In this document: one piece after another, positions 21,318-30,421 of the stretch | How the letters are laid out: every line of letters begins with the position of its first letter | Position numbering within the stretch: the first letter of the stretch is position 1 | DNA from: Helicobacter rappini | GTDB taxonomy: Bacteria > Campylobacterota > Campylobacteria > Campylobacterales > Helicobacteraceae | DNA length: 64,000 nucleotides | NCBI RefSeq assembly: GCF_900198625.1 | Contig: NZ_FZPK01000038.1 | Location: forward strand, 1 to 64,000 | Reading direction: 5' to 3' | Notes under the pieces: generated by a model | What the model was told of the DNA's origin: nothing | Databases searched by the model: none | What the model saw: the letters and a program-made list of their open reading frames with translations, nothing else | Program-made: the position numbers and the translations under genes

Positions 21318-22229
21318 CTATGAAGCATTTTTGGAAGCCTTATTGTGCTGCATAAAATCTGGATTTATTTTGTGTGTTTCAAACCCTGCTTCATCTGCCT
21401 TACCAAAGCAAACTAGCAATATCTGTGCCATATTGAGACTTGCTATGCTGATAGGATCTCTCTTGCAATATTTCGTGCATAAATCCTGCTTATTATCAAA
21501 CATATCAAAGGTAGAATCTGCAAATACACATAAGAAATCCACCCCTAAATCAATCCCTTCATACAAAAGATCCCCGCTTTTTTGATACGCCTTTTCAGAA
21601 TCAATATGTGCTAAATGTGTGAAGGATTGCAGGCTAAAGGGCTTACTAAGATAGGTTAAACCCAGAATCTTGCATAACTTTTCTATATGTTTATACTCGC
21701 CCTGCATATTACAATCTGCATGCCTGCTACCATAAAAGGCACAAGAGCTAAAGCCTTTTGTGGTATTATTCGGTGAGATATGCGGTAAATTTCTCTCATT
21801 TTTACCAAAGCTATATTTTATAGACTGCTCTATCTCTGTCATATAGTTAGCAAGTATTGCTGGAAAATAGGCAATGTGATTCTGTAATATATCTATATCA
21901 AGGATAATGCTTTGACTTTGCAATTCAGCTATAACAAAATCCCTTAAAGACTGATTATTTCGTAACAAATCAAGTGTAAAAATGAGATTGGCATAAGAAT
22001 CTTCTTCTAAGGCTAATAGCTTTTTCTCTTCAAGACTAGCAAGGGCGATATTATACACATTTGCGAATATAAACTGCTCTAATGCACCTATTCTGCCAAA
22101 ATATCCGCCATGTGCCTTAAAGCTTTTATTAGCATCCAGCGTTGTATAAGGTATATTTAAGTGCTTTAAAACCTGCTGTGTCGCAATGCTAAATGGGCTA
22201 TTTTTTAAGCAATCATATATGAGATACAT
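21318..22229 (-). CDS. HdrB-like cysteine-rich domain protein
   Basis: The 303-residue protein starts MYLIYDCLKNSPFS and contains SSCAFYGSRHAD near residue 160, a CKIL motif, and further on LGVDFLCVFADSTFDMFD, LCTKYCKRD and LLVCFGKADEAGFETHKI. The layout resembles the CCG (HdrB C-terminal) domain that in other proteins binds iron-sulfur or handles disulfides, but the canonical CCG spacing is not intact, so metal binding is uncertain. It is 12 bases after the DUF5644-like gene, a pairing I recall from other Campylobacterota. Soluble; the redox partner is unknown. Confidence 0.55.
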   Translation of the reverse strand: MYLIYDCLKNSPFSIATQQVLKHLNIPYTTLDANKSFKAHGGYFGRIGALEQFIFANVYNIALASLEEKKLLALEEDSYANLIFTLDLLRNNQSLRDFVIAELQSQSIILDIDILQNHIAYFPAILANYMTEIEQSIKYSFGKNERNLPHISPNNTTKGFSSCAFYGSRHADCNMQGEYKHIEKLCKILGLTYLSKPFSLQSFTHLAHIDSEKAYQKSGDLLYEGIDLGVDFLCVFADSTFDMFDNKQDLCTKYCKRDPISIASLNMAQILLVCFGKADEAGFETHKINPDFMQHNKASKNAS

Positions 22230-22241
22230 AAAGATCCTTTA

Positions 22242-23015
22242 TTAATATGTATTAGCATGTAAAATGCTTTGAATAAATGGCGTAAAACTCTCTGCGGCGT
22301 TGTAATCGGCTATGCGATTTTTACATGTAAATTGATATTGTGAGTTAATGTAAGATCCAAACCCTAGCCATTCTTTATCCTTACATGTAGGTGAAATCAA
22401 AGCACTTTGTAAAGATTCTATCTGCGTATCTATCGCCCTATTATGCGGTAGCATAAAATTTGCAGTGCTAACATGCCAGAAAATGCCACTCTCCCTGCAA
22501 GAAATAAAACGCAATAACTTCTCTTTATACAATGGATAACGCAAACACAGCCATTTAATATACAATAAAAAGCCATCGCCACAATATGAGTCATCATAAG
22601 TTGGCACGATAAAGTTTATAAGTAGGTATTTTTTTAACTCTTCTCTATCACTTGGTGCGATAAAATCCATTGCATAAAAAAAGTCATTATACCTTGCAAA
22701 CGCCTTGTCCAAATCAAGCAACAAATCCTTCTTTGCATATCGCTTGTTTAAAGGCTCAATCTCTAAACAACAACCAAGCTTTTCTACAATCTCTTTTACC
22801 CCAAGATTCCCAAACACTGCATAACCATTGATCCTGCAATGTATAAATTGCAGATCTATACCAAACTCTTGATACCCAAAGTTTTTAGAATCTACCGCTT
22901 GAAAAATGTCTTTTAGCGTATCGTTTGCCTTATAATGCACCTCTTGTCTTACAAAGCCGTTTTGAAAATCTATGCGTGAATCAAATGAAAATATGCTTAA
23001 ATACAGTTTGCCCAT
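22242..23015 (-). CDS. DUF5644-like protein
   Basis: The 257-residue soluble protein begins MGKLYLSIFSFDSRIDFQNG, a segment that looks like a small ubiquitin-like/ferredoxin-like beta fold, followed by a helical C-terminal half with scattered cysteines (CCLEI, SYCGDG, CLRYP, SCRESG). It matches my memory of the Campylobacterota-specific DUF5644 family that precedes HdrB-like proteins; this is not verified. AAGGAATTAT lies before the ATG. It is the first gene of a four-gene unit whose function is not known. Confidence 0.5.
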   Translation of the reverse strand: MGKLYLSIFSFDSRIDFQNGFVRQEVHYKANDTLKDIFQAVDSKNFGYQEFGIDLQFIHCRINGYAVFGNLGVKEIVEKLGCCLEIEPLNKRYAKKDLLLDLDKAFARYNDFFYAMDFIAPSDREELKKYLLINFIVPTYDDSYCGDGFLLYIKWLCLRYPLYKEKLLRFISCRESGIFWHVSTANFMLPHNRAIDTQIESLQSALISPTCKDKEWLGFGSYINSQYQFTCKNRIADYNAAESFTPFIQSILHANTY

Positions 23016-23387
23016 ATAATTCCTTTATCTTGCCCTTATCTTGTGTGCTGATAAAACCCATTTATAATACCAAAACAATACTTAGTGATAAAGGTAGAAT
23101 CTTACCTTTATTTCTTATCTTTTTCAAGCAAAACATTTAAAGTTTTTAAACTTTAAGGCAGAGTTGCGAAAATATTACCATGAATCAAGCCTTCATTCTA
23201 AAAGCCCTGTTCTCTGTCCCTACCAAGACTTCAACCCCAAATCCTACCACAACAACCCATCATATATGATTGAAAAGAATTTCATCATAGAATCTAAACA
23301 TAACTGCTTATTGCAATGGAAACAATTCAAAACACACAAGCTTTTATTTTCTTCTCCGTGATATTTTACACAATGCTAGAATCTAGC
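23016..23387. other. 370-base gap between mnmA and the DUF5644 operon
   Basis: It contains the hairpin at 23088-23111 and otherwise no supported gene; short open frames here lack ribosome sites. The promoter of the four-gene operon should lie in it. Confidence 0.5.
23088..23111. terminator. Hairpin with GAATCT loop
   Basis: ATAAAGGTA-GAATCT-TACCTTTAT is a perfect 9-bp stem with a six-base loop, followed on the plus strand by a T-rich stretch (TTCTTATCTTTTT). Both neighbours are minus-strand genes, so it could end mnmA transcription from above only weakly, as the T-run is on the other side. Confidence 0.4.
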
Positions 23388-24431
23388 CTATATAATCACA
23401 CCGCCACCAAGCACAATATCATCTTTATAAATCACTAAAGCCTGTCCTTTTGCTACGCCATATACAGGCTCTTTTAATGTCGCTATGATTTTATCATCTT
23501 GTATAGTAATAGTCGCATTGCTTGGTGTGCTACGATAACGCACTTTTGCTTTATATTCACCATTTATAAACTCATTTGGCAGGGATTTATTGAGTGCGGT
23601 TACACAAAAAGTCTCTAACTCTTCTTTTTTGCCAACAACGATTTCATTATCTTTTGGATTAATCTTTAGCACAAAATGCGGCTCATGCGCGCCCTTGACA
23701 CTAAAACCTTTTCGTTTTCCAATAGTGTATTGCATGTAGCCCTTATGTTCGCCAACGATGTTTCCCTGCGTATCACGCACAACACCTTTGTTTTCCACGC
23801 TGACATGCTTCTTTAAAATATCAATATAATCTGTCTCAACAAAGCAAATCTCTTGCGACTCTTTATAAGATTCTAAATCTCCAAGTATTGGCAAAGCCGC
23901 AAACGCCTTAGGTTTTACCTCTTCTTTTAGCATATCGCCAAGCGGGAAAATAAGGCGATTAATCGCATCTTGACTAATGGCGTATAAAAAGTAGCTTTGA
24001 TCCTTGCTCTTATCCCTTGCCTCTTGTATCCGCTTTATGCCATCTATGCTTATAATGCGTGCATAATGCCCCGTTGCGATATACTCACAGCCATAGCCAA
24101 GTGCCGCATTTAAGGCTAGTCCAAATTTCATTAGTGGATTACATAACGCACAAGGATTAGGCGTCTCACCGCGTTTATAAGATTCTATAAACTCATTATA
24201 AACGGCTTTTTTAAACTCTTCTTTTGCTTCTATAATCTTAAATTCTAAGCCCAAAAACTCACATACTTTCTCGCAGTTTCTAATAAAAACTGCATGTTTT
24301 TCTTCTTTATCATGAAGTTTGAGATAGATTCCCAAAACTTCATAGCCTTGCTGTTGCAATAAATAGGCAGAATATGAACTATCGACACCACCACTCATTA
24401 ATAATGCAACTTTTTTCTTATTTTGTTCCAT
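23388..24431 (-). CDS. mnmA: tRNA-specific 2-thiouridylase
   Basis: MnmA inserts sulfur at U34 of tRNA Lys, Glu and Gln. The PP-loop ATPase motif SGGVDSS is at about 13-19; the two catalytic cysteines are in NPCALCN (about 92-98) and QEICFVE (about 190-196); GHYARI binds tRNA, and the C-terminal beta-barrel ends in [16 protein letters not shown]. The length of 347 is normal. The cytochrome gene lies 120 bases upstream on the same strand. In this window nifS, the usual sulfur donor, lies far away at 59183. Confidence 0.97.
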   Translation of the reverse strand: MEQNKKKVALLMSGGVDSSYSAYLLQQQGYEVLGIYLKLHDKEEKHAVFIRNCEKVCEFLGLEFKIIEAKEEFKKAVYNEFIESYKRGETPNPCALCNPLMKFGLALNAALGYGCEYIATGHYARIISIDGIKRIQEARDKSKDQSYFLYAISQDAINRLIFPLGDMLKEEVKPKAFAALPILGDLESYKESQEICFVETDYIDILKKHVSVENKGVVRDTQGNIVGEHKGYMQYTIGKRKGFSVKGAHEPHFVLKINPKDNEIVVGKKEELETFCVTALNKSLPNEFINGEYKAKVRYRSTPSNATITIQDDKIIATLKEPVYGVAKGQALVIYKDDIVLGGGVII

Positions 24432-24551
24432 AAAATATAACCTTAATATAATTTAGTGTAAGAAATGTATTCTATCGTATAAAATTGAATAGCATGTAAT
24501 GCAATGGGTTTAGATTCTGACAATATTAGAATTTACACCCATTCAAATCAA

Positions 24552-24929
24552 TTACTCATGCGTTCTAATGTATTTATATAGCACATGGATTTCAGAATCT
24601 GTTAAGTAGTATTTTGGCATAACCGCATGTGTTTTACGCAAGGCTTCTGTAAATCTTTGCAAGTCAAGTCCTGTAATATCTGGTGCTTCAATCTCTATTT
24701 CTTTACCCCTATGCGTGTAGCTTACAAGCTGTTTGCCCTTGCCATATTCGCCATGACATTTTTTACAGCTAATGCCTCGTGGTTCTTGATACAGATATTT
24801 GCCATACTCTTCTTCTGTCATAAATTGCTCATTTATTATAGAATCTTTTGTATCAGCTTCTTGATCGAAAGCATATATATATTGAAAACACACAATACAT
24901 AGCATAAAAGCACAACAATATCTTATCAT
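24552..24929 (-). CDS. Periplasmic c-type cytochrome, monohaem
   Basis: The 125-residue protein has a signal peptide (YCCAFMLCIVCFQYIYAF), one haem-binding CKKCH at about 54-58, and a downstream methionine (HAVMPKYYLTDSEI) that should be the sixth ligand, followed by the usual C-terminal helix (LYKYIRTHE). It fits the cytochrome c553/c6 class of periplasmic electron carriers. The partner enzyme is not visible in the neighbourhood (coaE and mnmA). GGAGTGAGAA before the ATG is a good ribosome site. Confidence 0.85.
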   Translation of the reverse strand: MIRYCCAFMLCIVCFQYIYAFDQEADTKDSIINEQFMTEEEYGKYLYQEPRGISCKKCHGEYGKGKQLVSYTHRGKEIEIEAPDITGLDLQRFTEALRKTHAVMPKYYLTDSEIHVLYKYIRTHE

Positions 24930-25001
24930 TTCTCACTCCATAGCTTAAAAAAGGTGTTATTGTAACAAATTATTGTTATGCAATATCACTTCTGCCATTT
25001 T

Positions 25002-26039
25002 TTAATATTGACTTAAAAAAGTTTGTAAAAAAGATTCTATATTTTTTTGCAGCGTTTTTAAATCGCTTGTGTTTTCAATGACAAAATCGCTTTTACTTCG
25101 CTTTATCTCAATATCAATTTGTGAATCCACTCTTTTTATCGCATCTTCAAGGCTTAGATTGTTTCTGGCTTGTATGCGTTGTATTTGCATATCCCTTGTG
25201 GCATATACACAGATAACAAATCGCTTTTTATACTCATATTTGCTTTCAAAATAAAGGGGAATATCTATGAAGTATGGGCTTTTCTTTGCCTCCAATATTT
25301 CGCATTCCTGCATAATAAGCTGATGAATGAGTGGGTGAAGTATAGATTCTAACTTCGCTTTTTTCTCAGCATTGTTAAATACTATATTGCCTAATTTTTC
25401 ACGACTAATTATTATTGCTTTAGTATTAGATTCTAAATTGTGTTTTTTGTCATGTTGGTCGTTTAGAAGAGGTGGAATATCTTTATCTAAAATTGTTGCG
25501 GAGTTTAGAACATTGTCATCTTGAAGTTCAAGCAAAAAATTTGCTTTAGATTCTATACTAGATACTTTGCCTAAAGGCTTAGCACGATAAGTTATCTCAG
25601 AATCAAGATTCTTTTGAGTTTCTAAACAAGCTTTGCCTTTACTCTCTAAATCTGTGCTAGATATTTCCCCTTCGCTTTGCTTAAGGTTGATATGACAATT
25701 TTTAGATTCCTTGCTCTCTGCTACTTGAGCAGTAGCAGATTGTATTGAATCTATGAAATCCAACTCCCTTTCATTTTCCAAATACGCTTCATTTTGAGAT
25801 GAGGTCAAACTAGTGGCTTTAGAATCTATGCTAGATATTTGCTTACGCATAGCATAGCAATCACTAGATTCTAAAATCTCATCACCAAATGCCGCCACAA
25901 CGCTACTTTTAGCTGCCTCCAATGCTTTTCGTGCGATTATATCCGCATCAATAATCTTAAATCCGTGCAATGCTAAAAGCCTTGCGGTTGTGCTTTTCCC
26001 ACAACCTATACCGCCTGTAAGTATATTTGCGTAATACAT
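25002..26039 (-). CDS. coaE: Dephospho-CoA kinase with a 150-residue repeat-derived insertion
   Basis: CoaE makes the last step of coenzyme A synthesis and is normally essential. The P-loop GGIGCGKST is at about 9-17, DAD at 31-33, and after residue 210 the family resumes with ISREKLGNIVF, LHPLI, PYFIDIPLYFE and a C-terminal SDFVIENTSDL. Between FGDEILESS (about 57) and the resumed core lie roughly 150 extra residues, polar and low-complexity, rich in Asp-Ser and Glu-Ser. They include NCHINLKQSEGEISS, also found in the TrpB tail. Normal CoaE is about 200 residues, this is 345. The insertion falls in a surface loop and the frame is open, so the enzyme is probably active. Confidence 0.93.
   Translation of the reverse strand: MYYANILTGGIGCGKSTTARLLALHGFKIIDADIIARKALEAAKSSVVAAFGDEILESSDCYAMRKQISSIDSKATSLTSSQNEAYLENERELDFIDSIQSATAQVAESKESKNCHINLKQSEGEISSTDLESKGKACLETQKNLDSEITYRAKPLGKVSSIESKANFLLELQDDNVLNSATILDKDIPPLLNDQHDKKHNLESNTKAIIISREKLGNIVFNNAEKKAKLESILHPLIHQLIMQECEILEAKKSPYFIDIPLYFESKYEYKKRFVICVYATRDMQIQRIQARNNLSLEDAIKRVDSQIDIEIKRSKSDFVIENTSDLKTLQKNIESFLQTFLSQY
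25413..25868 (-). repeat. Repeat-derived insertion within coaE
   Basis: This is the DNA for CoaE residues about 58-209. On the minus strand it contains one good copy of the palindromic element (25631-25698, TTGTCATATCAACC... to GGAAATATCTAG) and weaker pieces at about 25447 and 25513 on the plus strand. AGAWTCT or near-matches are frequent. The length is a multiple of three as far as the flanking core sequence lets me judge. Confidence 0.7.
25631..25698 (-). repeat. Palindromic element, long-arm variant, inside coaE
   Basis: Reads TTGTCATATCAACCTTAAGC, AAAGCGAAGGGGAAATATCT, then AGCACAGATTTAGAGAGT. It is almost the same as 28143-28210 in trpB over about 68 bases and in the same reading frame (NCHINL, then EISS and DLES). 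Confidence 0.8.
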
Positions 26040-26391
26040 TGTTGTCCTTTTTTAGATTCTGTATTGGATATTGGCTTCAAGCTTGTATAGCAAGAATTTC
26101 CGTTGAAATCCATAAATTAGATTTCAGGCAAACCGCGTAAGTATTGCTTTCTAAAGCAATAAAGAATCTTTTAGATAATATCTGTTGTTAGAATTTAAGA
26201 GATTAATCCATTTAGAATCCTTAAATGCTATTTTACACCATAAGATTCTAAGTTTCATTTATTTTTCACATATATCATACCAGTAAGCACTGCCAACACG
26301 ATATTGATTTATCCCAAAAGTCAAAAAATCACAGAAAAATGATAAAATAGGCGGTATTTGTTTTGTATTTTGCCATATTGAAAGAGGAAGC
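26040..26391. other. Divergent coaE/trpB gap, 350 bases
   Basis: No gene. There are two small inverted repeats: TGAAATC/GATTTCA around 26104-26126, and TATTGCTTT-CT-AAAGCAATA at 26142-26161. No run of Trp codons, so no classical trp leader peptide is seen. Confidence 0.5.
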
Positions 26392-29300
26392 ATGGATAAT
26401 AGGATATTTTTAAAGAGTGAAAAAGGGTATTTTGGAGAGGGCGATTTTAGGTTTGGTGGGTGCTTTATCCCCGAGATATTGTATCCAGCACTAAATGATT
26501 TACAAAAAGCATATAAACAGATATTCCAAACAAAAGGCTTTCAAAAAGAGTTAAAACGACTTCTAAAAACATTTGTTGGCAGACCAACACCCCTTATCTA
26601 TGCAAAAAACGCTTCCGAAATACTTGGGAATGAAATCTATCTCAAGTTTGAGGGTTTGGCAAATACAGGCGCACATAAGATAAATAACGCCCTAGCCCAA
26701 GTTCTACTTGCAAAGCGAATGAAAAAAACACATATTATCGCAGAAACGGGTGCAGGGCAGCATGGTGTAGCGGTGGCTAGTGTATGTGCCTTTTTAAAGA
26801 TGCCTTGCACGATTTTCATGGGTGCGACAGATATACAAAGACAGCGACCAAATGTATTTATAATGGAGCAGTTTGGTGCAGAAGTGGTGGCAGTAGAGAG
26901 TGGCACAAAGACACTAAAAGACGCGGTAAATGAAGCCTTGCGTCAATGGAGTAAAGTCCCACATGAATATTTTTATGTCTTAGGCAGTGCGCTTGGTCCT
27001 TATCCTTACCCTGATATTGTGAGAGATTCTCAATCTATCATTGGCAAAGAGATAAAAAAGCAAATAAAAAAAGCTTTAAGCAAGTATTTAAACACATTTC
27101 TGCCAGATTATGTTGTCGCATGTGTTGGTGGTGGTAGTAACTCTATGGGGGCATTTAGTGCATTTTTAGAAGATATGGAAGTAAAGCTTGTAGGGGTAGA
27201 AGCTGGGGGCGATGACTTTAAAGCAAATAAACATGCCATGCGACTTGCTGAAAATAGTGGGGCAAGTATCGGTATAGCACATGGCTATCGCTCCTATTTT
27301 TTGCAAGATAAACATGGGCAGATTTCAAATACGCATTCTATTAGTGCGGGGCTAGATTATGCTGGGGTTGGACCTCAACTCGCACACTTAAAGCATATTG
27401 GACGCGTGGAGTTTATGGCTGCTAGTGATGATTCTGCCTTGGAGGCATTGCAGTTTTTTGCGAGACATGAGGGGATTTTGCCTGCATTAGAATCAAGTCA
27501 TGCTTTAGCTGGTGTGCTTGAGATCGCAAAGAAAGAGAAAAATAAGATTATAGTAGTAAATGTGAGTGGTAGGGGCGATAAGGATATTTTTATCACGGCA
27601 AAGGCTTTATGCACGAATGCGTGGAGAGACTTTTTAGAATCTGAATTGCAAAGTGTGGAAAAACTATTAAAACAGAAAAATAAACCAAAAGAAGTAGTGG
27701 TCCAAGAAGAAAAAGATGAAGAAGAATCAAAGCAAAGGCAAAATGAGCTAAAACTTGCCTTGCAAGATATAAGCCACGAGGATATGAGCTTTTTCGATTC
27801 TACCAATACAGAAAATGATGACACAAAAGCACAAGACACACAGCATTTAACAAGCGCGCAAGTGGATTCTACAATACAAATGAAAGACGATAAATCTTTA
27901 CACAAGCTAGACACGCAGGATTTATCATCAATGACTTTGGATTCTATAAGTGAGCAGAGCTTAGAAAAGCTAGATTCTATGCTTTCTAATCAGGGCGTGG
28001 AATCTAGGGCAGATAGTGAGAATCTAGAATCTAAAGCGGCTTGTCATACTTCGCTTAACACGCAAAATGATAAGACATTGGATTCCACAGATTCAACAGA
28101 ATCTGCCACTACAGAAGCCATAGAAAATCTAGAATCTACAAATTGTCATATTAACCTTGAGCAAAGCGAAAAGGAAATATCTAGTATAGATTTAGAGAGT
28201 GAGAGCAAAGAATTTTTAGAAAATGATGAAAATCTAGAATCTAATCTCACTAACACAATAGATAATACAGAGATAAACGACACAGAAACAATACAAGATA
28301 TTTTAAAACAAAGTGAGACGGAACAAGAAAATAATAATCTTCAAACAGAAAGCATAGAGGACAATTTGCAAGATTCTCAAGATTCTATAGAATCTAGCGA
28401 GATAGAAAATGTAGCAGATTTAATAGATACAGATTCTCTAAACTTAAATGAAAGCGATATGGAATCTTCACATAAAGAGCCGCTGCATTTTTTAACCACA
28501 GATTCTAATATAGAAACTGATCTTTTAGAAATCACGCCATCTAGCAAGGACACACAAGAAGCACATATGCAAGCATTGCGTTTTTTACAAGGGAATGACT
28601 TGCAAGATAGCGACACACAAGATAATGATGACTTACAAGATGAGAGCGATTTGCAACTTGATATAATAAGTCAAATAGACACAGAACAAGAAATAATATC
28701 TAAAGAAGATTCTATAAATCCCATAAGTGAATTTTCACAAGAAACAAGCGACAACACAGAATCTTTAGAATCTAGTGAAATAAGCAATGAAGCAGAGATT
28801 TTATCACAAGATACAGAAGCAAATTTGCAAGGTTTAATAGAGACTGATGACACAGATTCCTTAGAAATGCCCACAAATGCAAATATATCACAAGATACAG
28901 ATATATCATTAGAATCTTTGTTGAATGAAGATTCTAATATAGCCCCAAATGATGATACGCAGAATCTCCAAGATGATGTAGAACAAGAAAATATAGATTC
29001 TAAAAATAGCATGGATTCAAGCGAAGAGTTAGCCCAGCAGCTTTTGCTTGACCTACAAGCTATGCACGAGAGCGCCCCAGAAGCTTTGGAAGATTTACAA
29101 CATTTATCAACACAATATAGGCAAGAAGATTCTACTGATGAATTAACACAAGAACCAGCAGAAACAGATACGACAAATGATGAATTAGGGCTTAATGATA
29201 TAGAAAATATAGAATCTAGCACAATAGAGAAATGCAAAAATGCAACTGAGACAAGCGATACACAAGAAAGCATTCTTAATACAGATATAACAGATAATAT

Positions 29301-30249
29301 GCAAGAAGATGAGCTAGAATTAGCCAAAGACATATCACTAGACAATGTATCAACAGAAAATACGCAACAAATAGATACTCACGAATCGCCCATAAATATA
29401 AATGCCTTTGATGAAATGCTGGGTTTAGAAAATCTAGATTCTACAAATGAGACAACACAAGATTCTGGCATTTTAGATTCTTTGCTTAACGCAGAAATGA
29501 TATCGCAAGATGATTTAAATATAGACTTAATGACTAGCGAAGATTCTGTTAGCCCACTCATGCAAACCAATGATTTAGACTTAGATTCTAATGAAACAAA
29601 TGGGGCAGATGATATACAAGCTAATTTTGATTTAGAAGAATCAAATCTGCAGATAGACACTTTTGCACAAGATTCTACACAAGACAATTCAGTTGAATTA
29701 GACGAACATAAAGAATCCACACAAGAACATGTAAAGATACAAGATTCTATGACAGATGAAAATATAACTACAGATACGCTAGAATCTAACCCATTTCATT
29801 CTACCCAAGATGATGATATGGCTTCATTAACGCAAACTGATGATCTATTAGATGATATGGATTCTACGCATGATGACTTAGAGAGTTTAGAGCAAGAAAT
29901 AGAAAATGAGTTAGCAGGTATTTTTGCAGATACCATTGAAGACATAGATGACACAAAGCAATCAAATGAAAATAATGCAAGTATAGATTCTAACAATGAA
30001 GTTAATATAAGTGATAGTGAAAACAATATAGAAACAGATTTTTTATCACATGATTCTTCAAGTGATACTCAAAGTGATATTTTGGCAGAAAACCCAGACA
30101 CAACAGAAGACTCCAACACGCAAGATTCTAAAGATGAAGCGACAAGTAATCAGACTTTAAGCTACATTAATACAAACATTGCTAAATCTCGTGTTTTTAA
30201 AACTGACCCAGAATTAAGTAAAATCTGCGGCAAGTCTTTAAAGTCATAA
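26392..30249 (+). CDS. trpB: Tryptophan synthase beta chain with an 870-residue acidic disordered tail
   Basis: Residues 1 to about 413 are a complete TrpB, joining indole and serine with PLP: FVGRPTPLIYA, the Schiff-base lysine in GAHKINN (Lys96), AETGAGQHGVA, VGGGSNSMGAF and SGRGDKDIF. TrpB normally ends here (about 400 residues). The frame instead continues without a stop for a further 870 residues made almost only of Asp, Glu, Ser, Thr, Asn, Gln and Leu. It contains short acidic helices such as EEVDxxLQD-like runs and two copies of the dispersed element. No trpA or other trp gene is adjacent. I recognise no domain in the tail; I infer it is disordered. The tail DNA has about 30 AGAWTCT heptamers in 2.5 kb. 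Confidence 0.88.
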   Translation: MDNRIFLKSEKGYFGEGDFRFGGCFIPEILYPALNDLQKAYKQIFQTKGFQKELKRLLKTFVGRPTPLIYAKNASEILGNEIYLKFEGLANTGAHKINNALAQVLLAKRMKKTHIIAETGAGQHGVAVASVCAFLKMPCTIFMGATDIQRQRPNVFIMEQFGAEVVAVESGTKTLKDAVNEALRQWSKVPHEYFYVLGSALGPYPYPDIVRDSQSIIGKEIKKQIKKALSKYLNTFLPDYVVACVGGGSNSMGAFSAFLEDMEVKLVGVEAGGDDFKANKHAMRLAENSGASIGIAHGYRSYFLQDKHGQISNTHSISAGLDYAGVGPQLAHLKHIGRVEFMAASDDSALEALQFFARHEGILPALESSHALAGVLEIAKKEKNKIIVVNVSGRGDKDIFITAKALCTNAWRDFLESELQSVEKLLKQKNKPKEVVVQEEKDEEESKQRQNELKLALQDISHEDMSFFDSTNTENDDTKAQDTQHLTSAQVDSTIQMKDDKSLHKLDTQDLSSMTLDSISEQSLEKLDSMLSNQGVESRADSENLESKAACHTSLNTQNDKTLDSTDSTESATTEAIENLESTNCHINLEQSEKEISSIDLESESKEFLENDENLESNLTNTIDNTEINDTETIQDILKQSETEQENNNLQTESIEDNLQDSQDSIESSEIENVADLIDTDSLNLNESDMESSHKEPLHFLTTDSNIETDLLEITPSSKDTQEAHMQALRFLQGNDLQDSDTQDNDDLQDESDLQLDIISQIDTEQEIISKEDSINPISEFSQETSDNTESLESSEISNEAEILSQDTEANLQGLIETDDTDSLEMPTNANISQDTDISLESLLNEDSNIAPNDDTQNLQDDVEQENIDSKNSMDSSEELAQQLLLDLQAMHESAPEALEDLQHLSTQYRQEDSTDELTQEPAETDTTNDELGLNDIENIESSTIEKCKNATETSDTQESILNTDITDNMQEDELELAKDISLDNVSTENTQQIDTHESPININAFDEMLGLENLDSTNETTQDSGILDSLLNAEMISQDDLNIDLMTSEDSVSPLMQTNDLDLDSNETNGADDIQANFDLEESNLQIDTFAQDSTQDNSVELDEHKESTQEHVKIQDSMTDENITTDTLESNPFHSTQDDDMASLTQTDDLLDDMDSTHDDLESLEQEIENELAGIFADTIEDIDDTKQSNENNASIDSNNEVNISDSENNIETDFLSHDSSSDTQSDILAENPDTTEDSNTQDSKDEATSNQTLSYINTNIAKSRVFKTDPELSKICGKSLKS
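28041..28074 (+). repeat. Short palindromic-element copy in the trpB tail
   Basis: TTGTCATACTTCGCTTAACA followed by CGCAAAATGATAAG: the two arms of the element with almost no centre. Confidence 0.45.
28143..28210 (+). repeat. Palindromic element, long-arm variant, in the trpB tail
   Basis: TTGTCATATTAACCTTGAGC, AAAGCGAAAAGGAAATATCT, AGTATAGATTTAGAGAGT, near-identical to the coaE copy and read in the same frame as NCHINLEQSEKEISSIDLES. Confidence 0.8.
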
Positions 30250-30380
30250 TAGTCTCATACAACATGTTTGCAATTTTATGGTGGTTTTCGCCACAAAACC
30301 AGCCAACATATCACAACAGCAATAATATCTTTTGCAAAAATAACATAAAATTAATAAACTTTTAATCTAAAAAACACTAA

Positions 30381-30386
30381 TATAAT
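30381..30386 (+). promoter_or_regulatory. Probable -10 box of the secreted coiled-coil gene
   Basis: TATAAT about 36 bases before the ATG at 30422. Confidence 0.5.
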
Positions 30387-30421
30387 GGCTTACATTCTAA
30401 AAATGCTGAAAGGATAAGGGT

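Noticed and set aside
26040-26391. trp attenuator leader before trpB
   Set aside because: No short frame with clustered Trp codons; the small hairpins there are not followed by a T run.
27498-30026. Long minus-strand frames rich in Ser/Cys opposite the trpB tail
   Set aside because: They are the complement of the repetitive GATTCT/GAATCT codons and have no start signals or recognisable content.
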